Shown here: in pieces, positions 36,841 through 46,147 of the stretch
Layout of the letters: the number at the start of each line of letters is the position of its first letter
Numbering within the stretch: the stretch's first letter is position 1
Assembly (NCBI RefSeq): GCF_006538705.1
Contig: NZ_BJLP01000001.1
Span: 1 to 64,000 of the forward strand
DNA length: 64,000 nt
Direction of reading: 5' to 3'
From: Cellulomonas uda
Lineage (GTDB): Bacteria > Actinomycetota > Actinomycetes > Actinomycetales > Cellulomonadaceae
Notes under the pieces: model-generated
Seen by the model: only the letters and a program-made list of their open reading frames with translations
Told to the model about the DNA's origin: nothing
Databases searched by the model: none
Translations under genes and position numbers: made by a program

Positions 36841-37674
36841 TCAGCGCGTGGCGGTCGCGTGCCGGCGGACGGCGACGAGGCCCGTGGCGCCGAGGACGGC
36901 GATGCCGGCCAGCGCGTACGGCCACACGGCCGCACCCGGCTCGTCGGCCGCGAGGCCGAGCTCACCGGCCTGGACGGCGCCCGGGTCGCTGTGCAGCCCG
37001 TCGATGGTCTGCGTGGCGAGCGCGAGCGTCGCCGGGTCGGACGTCGCCGAGCCCCACGCGTAGACGATCGTGTTGGTGCCCTCGGCGACGTTCACGTCGG
37101 CCGGGCCGAGCAGCGCGGGCTCCGTGGTGCCGGCGGCGACGACGCTCGCGGAGACCGTCCCGGCGGGCAGGTCGAGGACCTTCTCGTCGGGGTTCTCGAG
37201 GCCGGAGATGACGGCGTCGCCGCCCGCGAGGACGTCGACCGCGGGCGCGGCGGCCACGTGACGCACCGTGAGGCGGCCCTCGCCGGCCTTGGTCGCGGAC
37301 GTGTCGTTGGTGAACAGCGTCGCGGTCGGCTCGCCCGACGCGTCGAGGTGCGCGACGGCCGTGTAGCTGGTGCCGGCGGCGAGCTCGAGGTCGACGGGGC
37401 CGATCGCGGGGTCGCTGTCGTCGGCCGCGTCGGCCGCCGTGATCGAGACCGTGTACGTCCCGGCGGGCAGGTCGAGCGGCCCGGCGAGCTCGCCCGGCTC
37501 GAAGTCGTCGAGCGTCAGCTCACCGTTGACGTACACGTCGACGGTGAGGTCCGGGACGCCGTGCAGCACGGACAGTGCGGCGTCGTCGGCGGCGGAGGCG
37601 GGACCTGCGGTGAGGGCGACGGCGGCGAGACCGAGGGCACCGGCTGCGGTGCCGGCGAGGAGTCGAGTGCGCAT
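36841..37674 (-). CDS. DUF4397 cell-surface protein
   Basis: 277 residues: signal peptide ending ...AGPASA (about 1-28), two DUF4397 beta modules (about 30-230; LSVLHGVPDLTVDVYVNGE and LTVRHVAAAPAVDVLAGG begin the two), then a C-terminal helix (YALAGIAVLGATGLVAV) and RRHATATR tail. This is a sortase-substrate-like layout, though no clear LPxTG or LAxTG is present (LAADEPG is the nearest). GGAAGGA precedes ATG 37674. Operon with the downstream broken sortase. Confidence 0.82.
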   Translation of the reverse strand: MRTRLLAGTAAGALGLAAVALTAGPASAADDAALSVLHGVPDLTVDVYVNGELTLDDFEPGELAGPLDLPAGTYTVSITAADAADDSDPAIGPVDLELAAGTSYTAVAHLDASGEPTATLFTNDTSATKAGEGRLTVRHVAAAPAVDVLAGGDAVISGLENPDEKVLDLPAGTVSASVVAAGTTEPALLGPADVNVAEGTNTIVYAWGSATSDPATLALATQTIDGLHSDPGAVQAGELGLAADEPGAAVWPYALAGIAVLGATGLVAVRRHATATR

Positions 37675-37803
37675 GGTGCGTCCTTCCGGGAGCGGGCGCC
37701 GGGTTGGCGCCTGACACCCCTTCTTCCGGCCGAGGTCCGGGTTCGGATGCACCTCGCGCGGATTTCTTCCCGACGAGTCCGGGGGCAGGTCACGCGGCGC
37801 AGG

Positions 37804-38427
37804 TCACGCGGGGCGAGCCGCGGGCGGCGGTGCCACCCGGCCGCGCTCGAGGCTCGCCGCGACCGACGGCACGAGCTGCGCGGTGAACTCGTCACGCGTC
37901 AGCGCGTCGAACGCGGGCATCCGCACGACGTACCGGATCAAGGCCGCGCCCAGGAGCTGGCTCATCGCGGTGACGACCGCGACCGGCTCGAACCGGTCGC
38001 CGAGCGCACCGGCGATCCGCTGCTCGAACGCGGTGCGCAGCGCGTCGGCGGCCGAGTCGGTGGTGGCGATCGACATGAGCATGGCGCGCACCTGGGGGCC
38101 CGTCAGGGGGGACTCCCACATCTCGACGTAGGCGCGCGTGAGCCGCTCGGGCACCTCGTCGACCGGTGCCTGCAGCGCGCCCAGCAGCGCGCGCAGGCCC
38201 TCGACGGGGAGCTCGAGCGACGCGGCGAACAGGTCGTCCTTGCTCGAGAAGAAGTGCATGACGAGCTTGGGGTCGACGCCCGCGGCCTGGGCGATGCCGC
38301 GGATGGTCGCGCCCGCGAAGCCGCGTTCGGCGAACTGGTCGCGGGCCGCCGCGAGGATCGCGTCGCGGCCGCCGGGGAACTTCTCGCCGCGACCGCGCCG
38401 GCGGGGGGTCGAGGCGTCGGTCGTCAC
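37804..38427 (-). CDS. TetR-family transcriptional repressor
   Basis: 207 residues. N-terminal helix-turn-helix about 20-65 ([34 protein letters not shown] split over two helices, then [12 protein letters not shown]), followed by a helical ligand domain with the TetR_C-like region ([14 protein letters not shown]). GTG 38427 is supported by TACCCT six bases upstream. Divergent from an ABC exporter whose promoter shares the 73-base gap; such TetR/exporter pairs are usually repressor and target. Confidence 0.9.
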   Translation of the reverse strand: MTTDASTPRRRGRGEKFPGGRDAILAAARDQFAERGFAGATIRGIAQAAGVDPKLVMHFFSSKDDLFAASLELPVEGLRALLGALQAPVDEVPERLTRAYVEMWESPLTGPQVRAMLMSIATTDSAADALRTAFEQRIAGALGDRFEPVAVVTAMSQLLGAALIRYVVRMPAFDALTRDEFTAQLVPSVAASLERGRVAPPPAARPA

Positions 38428-38433
38428 GTCCGC

Positions 38434-38439
38434 AGGGTA
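38434..38439 (-). promoter_or_regulatory. Leaderless -10 element TACCCT (tetR)
   Basis: Minus-strand TACCCT, six bases, GTG 38427. Confidence 0.55.
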
Positions 38440-38465
38440 CGCGCGGCGCCGCATATCCACACCTG

Positions 38466-38494
38466 TTGATTTGCGCCGGCGGCGTGAGTACGTT
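38466..38494 (+). promoter_or_regulatory. ABC exporter promoter, full -35/-10, leaderless
   Basis: TTGATT (38466-38471), a 17-base spacer and TACGTT (38489-38494), then six bases to ATG 38501. The back-to-back position with the tetR promoter makes this gap the likely TetR operator region. Confidence 0.65.
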
Positions 38495-38500
38495 CGGCTC

Positions 38501-39430
38501 ATGGGCGCTGAGGCAGTCATCGAGATCGAGGGACTCACCAAGTCCTTCGGGCGGTTCCCCGCGCTGCGCGGGTTGGACCTGCGTGTCGAGCGGGGCGAGG
38601 TGCACGGCTTCCTCGGCCCCAACGGCGCGGGGAAGTCGTCGACGATCCGCGTGCTGCTGGGCCTGCTGCGCGCGGACTCCGGCACCGTGCGGCTGCTCGG
38701 CGGGGACCCGTGGGCGGACGTCGTCGCGCTGCACCGCCGCCTGGCGTACGTCCCCGGCGACGTGTCGCTGTGGCCCGGCATGACGGGCGGCGAGGCGATC
38801 GACCTGCTCGGGTCCCTGCGCGGCGGCCTCGACGAGCGGCGCCGCGCCGAGCTCGTCGAGCGGTTCGAGCTCGACCCGACCAAGCGCGGCCGGCAGTACT
38901 CCAAGGGCAACCGGCAGAAGGTCGCGATCGTCGCCGCGCTCGCCTCCGACGTCGAGCTGCTCGTGCTCGACGAGCCGACCAGCGGCCTCGACCCGCTCAT
39001 GGAGAACGTGTTCCAGGAGGCCGTCGGGGAGGCGACGCAGCGCGGCGCCACCGTGCTGCTGTCCAGCCACATCCTCGCCGAGGCGGAGGCGCTCGCGGAC
39101 CGCATCAGCATCATCCGCGACGGGCGCGTCGTGCGGTCCGGCACGCTCGCGGACCTGCGCGGCCAGACGCGCACGACGATCCACGCGACGCTCGCGCGCG
39201 TGCCCGGGCACGACGAGCTCGCCGGGCTCGGGGACGTGCGCGTCGACGGGGACCGGCTCACCGCGACCGTCGAGTCCACGCGCGTCGGCGCGGCGATGGC
39301 CCTGCTCACACCGCTCGGGCTGACGTCGCTGACGGTCGCGCCGCCGTCCCTCGAGAGCCTGTTCCTGCGGCTGTACGGCGACGACGAGCGCGCGTCCGAC
39401 GAAGCCGTGCCCGACGAGCGCGCACGATGA
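38501..39430 (+). CDS. ABC exporter ATP-binding protein
   Basis: 309 residues. Walker [10 protein letters not shown] (about 40-48), Q-loop in [15 protein letters not shown], signature YSKGNRQK (a variant of LSGGQ), Walker [14 protein letters not shown] and H-loop SSHILAEAE, then a C-terminal domain. Belongs to the antibiotic/drug-exporting ABC-2 group. Stop overlaps the permease start (ATGA). Probably controlled by the divergent TetR. Confidence 0.9.
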   Translation: MGAEAVIEIEGLTKSFGRFPALRGLDLRVERGEVHGFLGPNGAGKSSTIRVLLGLLRADSGTVRLLGGDPWADVVALHRRLAYVPGDVSLWPGMTGGEAIDLLGSLRGGLDERRRAELVERFELDPTKRGRQYSKGNRQKVAIVAALASDVELLVLDEPTSGLDPLMENVFQEAVGEATQRGATVLLSSHILAEAEALADRISIIRDGRVVRSGTLADLRGQTRTTIHATLARVPGHDELAGLGDVRVDGDRLTATVESTRVGAAMALLTPLGLTSLTVAPPSLESLFLRLYGDDERASDEAVPDERAR

Positions 39431-41040
39431 CCGCGGTGAGCGCACCGCGCGCGGGCAGCCTCGTCGGGACGCGCACGCTGCTGCACGCGACCATGCGCCA
39501 CGACGGACGGCTGTTCGCGCCGTGGGTCCTGGTCGCGACCCTGCTGTCGACCTCGTCCGTCGTCGTCTACCCGTGGGTGTTCCCCGACCAGGCGTCCCGC
39601 GAGGCGCTCGCGGTGGCGATCGGCGCGAACCCCGCGCTGGGGCTCATCTTCGGCCCGGCGTACGACCTGTCGACCGCCGACGGGTTCAACGCGTGGCGCA
39701 CGCTCGCGCTCGGCGGCTTCCTCGTCGCGCTCGGTGCGGTCTTCGCGGTCACGCGCGCGACCCGCGCGCAGGAGGACTCGGGGCAGGCGGAGCTGCTCGC
39801 GTCCGGTGTGCTGGGCCGCTCGTCGCGTCTCATGGCGGGTGTCGCGCTCGCGCTCGTCGGGTCGCTCGCGGCCGGGCTCGTCGCGGGGGTGACCACCGGG
39901 CTGTGCGGGGGTGCGTGGTCGTCGTCGCTGCTGCTGGGTGCGACGTACACCGCGACGGGCTGGATGTTCGCGGGGGTCGCGGCCGTCACCGCGCAGGTCG
40001 GCTCGGACGCACGCACGGCGAGCGCGCTCGCGGTCGGCACCCTCGGGACGCTGTTCCTGCTGCGCGGCCTGAGCACCTCCCTCGACGCGCCCGCGTGGAC
40101 CAGGTGGGCCAACCCGCTGGGCTGGACGCTGGAGACCCGCCCCGCGACCGGCGACCACTGGGCGCCGCTGCTCCTGACGGTCGCGTTCACGGTGGCCGCC
40201 GTCGGTGCCGCGTTCGCGCTGCAGGCCCGGCGTGACTTCGGGCAGGGCATGCTCGCGCAGCGGCCCGGCCCGGCGCGCGGCACCGCACGCACCCCCTGGC
40301 GGCTCGCGGTCCGGGTCAACCGCCCGTCGCTGCTGACGTGGACGTGCGTGTTCGTCGTGCTGGGCGTCGTGTTCGGGCACTTCACGACGTCGATCGAGGA
40401 CCTGCTCGCGGGCGAGCCGGCGGTGCAGCGCATCCTCGCCGCCGGGGCTGCGAGCCCCGCCCAGCTCACGGGCGCCTTCGTCCGGACCGTGCTCAGCCTC
40501 GTCGGGATCATCGCGTGCGTGCCCGGCGTGCAGGTGCTGCTCCGGGTCCGCGCGGAGGAGCTCGAGGACCGCGTCGAGCCCGTGCTCGCGGGCGCCGTCG
40601 CGCGCACCCGGTTCTACGCGAGCCACCTCCTGCTCGCGCTCGGCACCGTCGCGGTGCTGGTGCTGCTCGCCGGGACGGTCGTCGCCGTGCTCGCGGGCGG
40701 GGCGGACATCGGGGTGAGCACCCGCGACGTGCTGGTGCAGGCCGCGGCGACCGTGCCCGCGGTGTGGACCGTGGTGGCCCTCGCGACGGCGCTGGTCGGC
40801 GCGCGACCCGCGGCCAGCCGTGCCGCGTGGGCGGGGGTGCTCGTCTCGTTCCTGCTCACGCTGCTCGGGCCCACGTTCGGGCTGGACGACTGGGTGCTCG
40901 GCATCAGCCCGTTCTGGCACGTCCCCACCGTCACCGCCGGCGACCCGGACTGGACGGGCCTGGGTTGGCTCGCCCTCGTCACCGCGGGCCTGGTGACGGT
41001 CGGCCTCGCCGGCTTCCGCCACCGCGACCTCGCCCGCTGA
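39427..41040 (+). CDS. ABC exporter permease (tetronasin/polyketide-antibiotic type)
   Basis: 537 residues with about 12 hydrophobic helices in two similar halves (about 30-270 and 310-535), the size and duplication of TnrB3-like antibiotic exporter permeases. [22 protein letters not shown] and [21 protein letters not shown] are the matching conserved loops of the two halves. ATG 39427 overlaps the ATPase stop. Confidence 0.86.
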   Translation: MTAVSAPRAGSLVGTRTLLHATMRHDGRLFAPWVLVATLLSTSSVVVYPWVFPDQASREALAVAIGANPALGLIFGPAYDLSTADGFNAWRTLALGGFLVALGAVFAVTRATRAQEDSGQAELLASGVLGRSSRLMAGVALALVGSLAAGLVAGVTTGLCGGAWSSSLLLGATYTATGWMFAGVAAVTAQVGSDARTASALAVGTLGTLFLLRGLSTSLDAPAWTRWANPLGWTLETRPATGDHWAPLLLTVAFTVAAVGAAFALQARRDFGQGMLAQRPGPARGTARTPWRLAVRVNRPSLLTWTCVFVVLGVVFGHFTTSIEDLLAGEPAVQRILAAGAASPAQLTGAFVRTVLSLVGIIACVPGVQVLLRVRAEELEDRVEPVLAGAVARTRFYASHLLLALGTVAVLVLLAGTVVAVLAGGADIGVSTRDVLVQAAATVPAVWTVVALATALVGARPAASRAAWAGVLVSFLLTLLGPTFGLDDWVLGISPFWHVPTVTAGDPDWTGLGWLALVTAGLVTVGLAGFRHRDLAR

Positions 41041-41060
41041 CCGCGCCGGAGCTCGTCCGG

Positions 41061-41092
41061 GGCTCAGCGCGTGCGGGGCTCAGCGCGTGCGG
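41061..41092 (+). repeat. Perfect 16-bp tandem duplication
   Basis: ggctcagcgcgtgcgg occurs twice in tandem and carries the stop codon of a gene remnant twice. Confidence 0.85.
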
Positions 41093-41166
41093 AACGGGGC
41101 GAGCGTCGCGCGGATCGCGTCCGCCGCGCCCCAGTCGGGATCGAACTGCGCCACCACGGCCAGCGC
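41080..41166 (-). pseudogene. C-terminal remnant of a lost gene
   Basis: The frame reads ALAVVAQFDPDWGAADAIRA then TLAPFRTR and stops, with natural protein-like composition, but is closed upstream by TGA at 41169-41167 and has no plausible start of its own. It looks like the last 28 residues of a decayed gene; family unknown. Confidence 0.35.
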
Positions 41167-41246
41167 TCATGGTCGTGCCGAGCAGCCCCCACGCACGACG
41201 GTGGGGCCGACCGTGCGGTCGACCCCACCGTGACGTGCGTCGGTCC

Positions 41247-41693
41247 TCAGACGGTGCCGCGCCAGGCGCCCGTCTCGACGCCGCGCGACTCGATGAACTC
41301 CTTGAAACGCTTGAGGTCCGCCTTCACCTGACGGTCGTCGGCGCCGACGACCGCACCCGCCTTCTCGACGAGCGTCTCCGGCTCCCACGCGGTCTGCACG
41401 CGGACGCGGGTCTGCGTCGGGCCGAGCGGCTCGAACGTCACCTGCCCGACGTGCGTCGTGCCGTCGATGCTCTGCCAGGCGACGCGCGTGTCGGGCGTCT
41501 GCTCGACGATCTGCGCGTCGAACTCGCGCTCGACGCCACCGATGGACGTACGCCAGTGGGTGAGGGTGTCGTCGACCTGCCGGACCTCCTCGACACCTCC
41601 CATGAACTCCGGGAAGTCTTCGAACTGCGTCCACTGGTTGTACGCGGTGCTGATCGGGACGTCGACCTCGACGGACTCGTCGATCGTGGCCAT
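41247..41693 (-). CDS. SRPBCC/polyketide-cyclase-like protein
   Basis: 148 residues of the 'cyclase/dehydrase' START-like fold: VEVDVPISTAYNQWTQFEDFP begins the domain and FKEFIESRGVETGAWRG is the closing helix. GAAGGAG precedes ATG 41693. These proteins bind small hydrophobic ligands and are common in actinobacteria; no specific role known. Confidence 0.85.
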   Translation of the reverse strand: MATIDESVEVDVPISTAYNQWTQFEDFPEFMGGVEEVRQVDDTLTHWRTSIGGVEREFDAQIVEQTPDTRVAWQSIDGTTHVGQVTFEPLGPTQTRVRVQTAWEPETLVEKAGAVVGADDRQVKADLKRFKEFIESRGVETGAWRGTV

Positions 41694-41720
41694 GGCGTGC
41701 TCCTTCCGTGGTTCGCACAG

Positions 41721-41750
41721 GGGGACCCGACCACGCTAGGTCGGGTCCCC
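41721..41750. terminator. Terminator hairpin after the GH5 gene
   Basis: GGGGACCCGACC and GGTCGGGTCCCC form a perfect 12-bp stem around ACGCTA, 20 bases beyond the cellulase stop. Confidence 0.75.
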
Positions 41751-41770
41751 CGATCGCGCGCGGCGAGCCG

Positions 41771-43213
41771 TCAGCTCGTCGGGAAGCTGTCCGCCGTCAT
41801 CACCCGGCTGCGCACGAACTGGCCGGACTGCGACAGCCGCGAGGTGCCGTAGTCGGAGCCCGAGCAGGTGCCCGCCTGGAACGCCGCGCTGGACTCCGGG
41901 GCGTCGGAGAACGTCCAGTTCACGTGGCTGATCTTCAGCGAGTCGAGCAGGTCGAGCCACGTGCGCGAGCTCGCGAGGTCCACCGTGCCGCCGCCGGTCG
42001 CGCTCGTCGTGCCCCACTCGCTCACGAACAGCGGGAGCTTGCCGGCCGCGTTGCGCACCTCGTTGCGGTAGTTGTCCTGGTGGGACGCCGCGTAGAAGTG
42101 GAACGTGTACATGATGTTGTCGAACGGCACCGGGTTGGCCACGATCTCCGCGGAGCTCGAGCCCTCCGAGACGCCGAGCGACGACCAGGCGCGGGTCCCG
42201 ACGAGGATCACCGCGTCGGGGTCGGCGGCCCGGATGATCGGGATGACCTGGCTCGCGTAGCTGCGGATGCCCTGCCAGGAGACGCCGTTCGGCTCGTTGG
42301 CGATCTCGTAGATGACGTTCTTCTTCGCGGCGTTGCGGGCGGCGACGCTGCGGAAGAACGTCTTGGCGTTGTCCAGGTTGACGTTGGGGTCACCGGGCGT
42401 GAGCGTGTGGAAGTCGACGATCGCGTACATCCCGCGCTGCTCGGCCGCGTCCACCAGGCTGTTCACCTGCGACGTGAAGCCGGACGGGTTGGTGACGTAG
42501 CCGTCCTCGTTGACGTACATCGCGATGCGCAGCACGTCGGCCTTCCAGTCCTCCGCGAGCGTGGTGAGCGACGCGTTGTTGTAGCAGCCGGGGAACCACT
42601 GCAGGCCGTGCGTGCTCACGCCGCGCAGCTGGATCGGCTTGCCGTACTGGTTGCACAGGTTCACGCCGCAGACCCGCAGCTGGCCGTTGACCGCCAGGGG
42701 CGTCGTGCCCGTGGGCGGCGGCGGGGTCGTCGTGGTGGGGGTGGGCGTCGGTGTGGGGGTCCGCGTGGGGGTCGGCGTGGGCGTGGCGGTCGGGGTGGTG
42801 GTCCCGCCCGTGCACGCGACGCCGTTCACGGTGAACGCCGTGGGCTTCGGGTTGGCACCGGACCACGACCCGTTGAAGCCGAAGCTCGTCGACGCACCGG
42901 TGGCGAGCGTGCCGTTGTAGCTCGCGTTGCGGGCGGTGACGGCGGTCCCGGACTGCGTGACGGTGGCGTTCCACGCCTGCGTGACCTGCTGGCCGGACGC
43001 GTACGTCCAGCCCACGGTCCACGAGTCGAGGCGGTCGCCGAGGTTCGTGACCGTGACGGCGGCCCCGAACCCCCCGCCCCACTCGCTGGTGACGGCGTAG
43101 TCGACCCTGCAGCCCACGGCCGCCTGGGCCGAGGACGTGGTGACCGCCCCGATGCCCACCGTCGCGAGCAGGGACGAGAGCACCAGGGAAGCTGACTTGA
43201 GACGCGCGGACAT
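41771..43213 (-). CDS. Secreted endoglucanase: CBM2 - Pro/Thr linker - GH5
   Basis: 480-residue cellulase that cleaves internal beta-1,4-glucan bonds outside the cell. Signal peptide about 1-31 (cleavage after SSAQA), CBM2 about 33-136 with flanking cysteines C35 and C134-type pair and exposed Trp residues, linker 138-169 of TPTPTPTPTR type, GH5 catalytic domain 175-480. Catalytic acid/base Glu is in IYEIANEPNG and the nucleophile Glu in LFVSEWGTT. GAGGAG precedes ATG 43213. The module order (binding module first) resembles known Cellulomonas endoglucanases. Acts with the xylanase at 52573 on plant cell walls. Confidence 0.94.
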   Translation of the reverse strand: MSARLKSASLVLSSLLATVGIGAVTTSSAQAAVGCRVDYAVTSEWGGGFGAAVTVTNLGDRLDSWTVGWTYASGQQVTQAWNATVTQSGTAVTARNASYNGTLATGASTSFGFNGSWSGANPKPTAFTVNGVACTGGTTTPTATPTPTPTRTPTPTPTPTTTTPPPPTGTTPLAVNGQLRVCGVNLCNQYGKPIQLRGVSTHGLQWFPGCYNNASLTTLAEDWKADVLRIAMYVNEDGYVTNPSGFTSQVNSLVDAAEQRGMYAIVDFHTLTPGDPNVNLDNAKTFFRSVAARNAAKKNVIYEIANEPNGVSWQGIRSYASQVIPIIRAADPDAVILVGTRAWSSLGVSEGSSSAEIVANPVPFDNIMYTFHFYAASHQDNYRNEVRNAAGKLPLFVSEWGTTSATGGGTVDLASSRTWLDLLDSLKISHVNWTFSDAPESSAAFQAGTCSGSDYGTSRLSQSGQFVRSRVMTADSFPTS

Positions 43214-43263
43214 CGATCTCCTCGTCGTTGAAGGACGTGCCGGGCGGCGGGGGTGCCGCCACG

Positions 43264-43336
43264 ACACTCGTCGCCCCGCGAGTGTGGTCCTGCGCCGGGG
43301 TGGCAGGCTCGCCGAGCGGGGGGTCTCGAATCGATT
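43264..43336 (-). promoter_or_regulatory. Palindromes upstream of the cellulase gene
   Basis: ACACTCG (43264-43270) and CGAGTGT (43279-43285) form an inverted repeat 51 bases before the start, and a perfect AATCGATT palindrome lies at 43329-43336. Either could be the operator of a LacI-type cellulase regulator; the classical TGGGAGCGCTCCCA box is not seen. Confidence 0.4.
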
Positions 43337-43358
43337 TGGGCGGCGAGGTCGGTCCGGC

Positions 43359-44402
43359 TCAGCGGGCGAGGCGGTCGACGATCGCGCCGTAGACGCGGGG
43401 CAGGTGGGCGGCCGCCGGGACGATCGTGCGGCGGGCCGGGGACGTCGCGGCGGCGACGAGGCCCGTGGTGAGCACGCGGTAGTCGCGGGTGGCGCGCGCC
43501 CACGCGCGCTCGTAGCCCGCGGGGTCGTCGAGGTGGCGGACCGCGGCGGCCGCCTGCGCGAGCCCGACGCGCAGGCCCTCGCCCGTGAGCGCGTCCACGT
43601 AGCCGGACGCGTCCCCGACGAGCAGCACCCGTCCGGCCGTGCGCGCGGTGGTGCGCTGCAGCAGCGGGCCCGCGCCGCGCACCGGACCGTCCGGCTCGGC
43701 ACCGGCGAGGCGGTGCGCGAGCGCGGGGAGCGCGGCCAGGGTCGCGTCGAGGTCCGTGCGGGCGGGCCCGAGGACCGCGACGCCGACCAGCCCGGCGCCC
43801 ACGGGCGTCACGTACGCCTCCGCGTGGGGCGCCCAGTGCACCTCGACCAGGTGGCTCCACGGCGCGACCCGGTAGTGCCGGCGCAGCCCGAACCGCCGAC
43901 GCCCGTCCGCGCCCGCTCGTCGGACCGGGGCCTCGAGGCCCAGCAGCCGCCGGACGGTCGAGTGCAGCCCGTCGCACGCGAGCACGTGCCCGGCCCGCAG
44001 ACCGTCGACCGTGACGCCGTGCGCGTCCTGCCGCACGCTCGACGCGCGCCCGACGACCACCTCGGCGCCCAGCGCCGCCGCGCGGCGCGCCAACGCGTCG
44101 TGCAGCACGGTGCGCCGGACGCCACGGCCCGTCCCGCGCGGGAAGCGGTGCTCCACGCGGCGCGTCGCGTCCACGTACGCGATTCCGGTCAGCTCGTACC
44201 CCTCGGGGTCCACCCCGAGCCGACGCACGGCCGTGAGCGCACCCGGCATGAGCCCTTCGCCGCACGCCTTGTCGACGGGCCCGGTGCGCGGCTCCAGCAC
44301 CAGCACCGACAGCCCGGCGAGGCGCGCCTCGACGGCCGCGGCGAGCCCCACCGGTCCGCCCCCGACGACGAGCACGTCCGCGTCGAGACCTCCCGCGGGC
44401 AC
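43359..44402 (-). CDS. FAD-dependent oxidoreductase (geranylgeranyl-reductase/monooxygenase family)
   Basis: 347 residues. Rossmann FAD motif VLVVGGGPVGLAAAVEARLAG at the N-terminus (about 10-30), KACGEGLMPGAL, and the second FAD motif GRVLLVGDASGYVDALTGEGLRVGL around 255-280. In the Streptomyces srs pathway a related flavoenzyme hydroxylates the alkylresorcinol ring to a quinol/quinone; the position beside the type III PKS and methyltransferase supports that here. Reduction of a prenyl chain is the alternative role. Confidence 0.82.
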   Translation of the reverse strand: MPAGGLDADVLVVGGGPVGLAAAVEARLAGLSVLVLEPRTGPVDKACGEGLMPGALTAVRRLGVDPEGYELTGIAYVDATRRVEHRFPRGTGRGVRRTVLHDALARRAAALGAEVVVGRASSVRQDAHGVTVDGLRAGHVLACDGLHSTVRRLLGLEAPVRRAGADGRRRFGLRRHYRVAPWSHLVEVHWAPHAEAYVTPVGAGLVGVAVLGPARTDLDATLAALPALAHRLAGAEPDGPVRGAGPLLQRTTARTAGRVLLVGDASGYVDALTGEGLRVGLAQAAAAVRHLDDPAGYERAWARATRDYRVLTTGLVAAATSPARRTIVPAAAHLPRVYGAIVDRLAR

Positions 44403-44405
44403 CGC

Positions 44406-44930
44406 TCAGGCCTGCCGCGCGTCCGCGAGCGCGCGCTCCTCGGCGGGGATCCGGAACCCCAGCAGGAGCACGGCGTTGAGCACGGTGAACGCGAGCGCCG
44501 TGACCCACGCGGTGTGCACGAGCGGCAGGGCGACGCCCTCCGCGACGACCGCGACGTAGTTCGGGTGGCGCAGGAACCGGTACGGGCCGCGCGCCACCAG
44601 GCCGCTGCCGGGCACGACGATCACGCGCGTGTTCCACTGGGGGCCGAGCGTCGCGATGCACCACCAGCGCAGCGCCTGCGCCGCGAGAACGACGACGAGC
44701 ATGGGCCAGCCCAGCCACGGCAGGAACGGCCGGTCGGCGAGCGTGGCCTCCGCGACGCACGCGACGAGCAGACCGGTGTGCAGCGCGACCATCGCGGGGA
44801 AGTGCCCGCGCCCACTCTCGCGCCCGCCGCGCTCGAACGACCAGCGCGCGTGCCGCGCCGACACGACGAGCTCGACGAGCCGTTCCACGCCCGTCGCCAG
44901 GACGAGCACCGTGTACAGCGCGAGGCTCAT
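44406..44930 (-). CDS. Isoprenylcysteine-carboxyl-methyltransferase-like membrane methyltransferase
   Basis: 174 residues with four to five hydrophobic helices and the ICMT core: ALRWWCIATLGPQWNTRVIV, then GPYRFLRHPNYVAVVAEG, which carries the SAM-binding RHPxY motif. In srs-type operons (SrsB) such an enzyme O-methylates the phenolic lipid made by the PKS. ATG 44930 overlaps the PKS stop by 4 bases. Confidence 0.85.
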   Translation of the reverse strand: MSLALYTVLVLATGVERLVELVVSARHARWSFERGGRESGRGHFPAMVALHTGLLVACVAEATLADRPFLPWLGWPMLVVVLAAQALRWWCIATLGPQWNTRVIVVPGSGLVARGPYRFLRHPNYVAVVAEGVALPLVHTAWVTALAFTVLNAVLLLGFRIPAEERALADARQA

Positions 44931-46069
44931 GCCACACCATCCTCGTCGGACGGGGGCTCGTCGGACGGGTGCTCGTCGGACGGCCAGCGCAGTGCGACCA
45001 GCTCGACGCCCACGCCCGGCCCGAACGCCGTGAGCACGCCCAGCGCTCCGGGCGGCGGGGTGTCCGCCATGCCGTCGGCGAGCACGTGCAGCACCGACGC
45101 CGACGAGAGGTTCCCGGCGCGCGCAAGGTTCGCCCACGAGCGGGCGAGCGCGCCGTGCGGCAGGTCGAGCGCGTCCTGCACGGCGTCGAGGATCTTCGGG
45201 CCACCGGGGTGCACGAGCCACGTCGCGACGTCGTCGGGGACCGCGCCCTGCGCGGTGAGCAGCGCCTTCACGTCGTCGGCCACGTGCGCGCGCACGACGT
45301 CCGGAAGCCCTCCGGACAGCACGATCCGCAGTCCCGACGAGCCGACCTGCCAGCCCAGCGCGTCCGCGGAGCCGGGGTAGAGCACGCTGCGGGACCCGAC
45401 GACGCGGGGCGCGGACGTCCAGGTCCGGCGTGCGGGGCCCGACGCCGCCCGGGGCGCGGCACGTCCGCTGCCCGCCATGACCACCGCCGCACCACCGTCA
45501 CCGAACAGCCCGCTCGCGACGAGGTTGGCCGTCGAGTCGTCGTCGCGCTGCAGCGTCAGCGAGCACAGCTCGACCGACACGAGCACCGCGACCTGGTCCG
45601 GGTGGCCCGACAGGTGGTCGTGCACGCGCGCGAGGCCCGCGGCGCCGCCCGCGCAGCCCAGGCCGAAGCTCGGCAGCCGTGTGACGTCCGGGCGCAGCCC
45701 GAGCCGGTCGACGAGCATCGCGTCGATCGACGGCGCACCGATCGCGGTGACGGTGGTGAGCATGAGGTGGTCGACGTCGGCGGGTTCGAGGCCCGCGGCG
45801 GCCAGGGCCGCGCGGACGGCGCGCTCGGCGAGGTCCAGGCCGGTCGACAGCGCGAGGGCGTTGGTCTCGTCGAACCCGCCGAGCGTGCGGTAGCGCTCGA
45901 GGGGGACCGCGAGGTGCCGGGTGTCGATGCCCGACGACGCGTGCAGCCGCTTCAGCAGGACGCGGCGCGCGGGGTCCGTGGTGAGGATGTCGGCCAGCTC
46001 GTCGGCGATCTGCGACTGCGGGTAGGCATGGCGGGGCAGCACGGGTGCAACCGCCACGATCCGGGACAT
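44927..46069 (-). CDS. Type III polyketide synthase (chalcone/alkylresorcinol synthase family)
   Basis: 380 residues of the thiolase fold. Catalytic triad C139 (PSFGLGCAGG), H287 (WLVHPGG) and N320 (GNLSSAS) is complete. Condenses a starter acyl-CoA with malonyl-CoA to an aromatic polyketide, most likely an alkylresorcinol or alkylpyrone given its partners. The C-terminus has a tandem PSDE-rich repeat (HPSDEPPSDEDG) absent from standard family members. First gene of a four-gene minus-strand set only if the prenyltransferase at 46148 is included upstream. Confidence 0.92.
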   Translation of the reverse strand: MSRIVAVAPVLPRHAYPQSQIADELADILTTDPARRVLLKRLHASSGIDTRHLAVPLERYRTLGGFDETNALALSTGLDLAERAVRAALAAAGLEPADVDHLMLTTVTAIGAPSIDAMLVDRLGLRPDVTRLPSFGLGCAGGAAGLARVHDHLSGHPDQVAVLVSVELCSLTLQRDDDSTANLVASGLFGDGGAAVVMAGSGRAAPRAASGPARRTWTSAPRVVGSRSVLYPGSADALGWQVGSSGLRIVLSGGLPDVVRAHVADDVKALLTAQGAVPDDVATWLVHPGGPKILDAVQDALDLPHGALARSWANLARAGNLSSASVLHVLADGMADTPPPGALGVLTAFGPGVGVELVALRWPSDEHPSDEPPSDEDGVA

Positions 46070-46147
46070 GCCGGGATCGTCGCACGCGGATGCGCCGGCC
46101 GCGCGAGGTGGTGTCCGGGTGCCGGAGCGCTCGCTTTCAGCCTGTGG

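Noticed and set aside
37804-41022. Minus-strand open frame of 1072 codons opposite the ABC exporter
   Set aside because: Only the TetR segment is homologous and starts at GTG 38427; the rest is the reverse of the ABC genes with Arg/Pro/Ala-rich composition.
42700-42800. Tandem DNA repeats inside the cellulase gene as a separate repeat element
   Set aside because: They encode the Pro/Thr linker of the enzyme and are explained by it.
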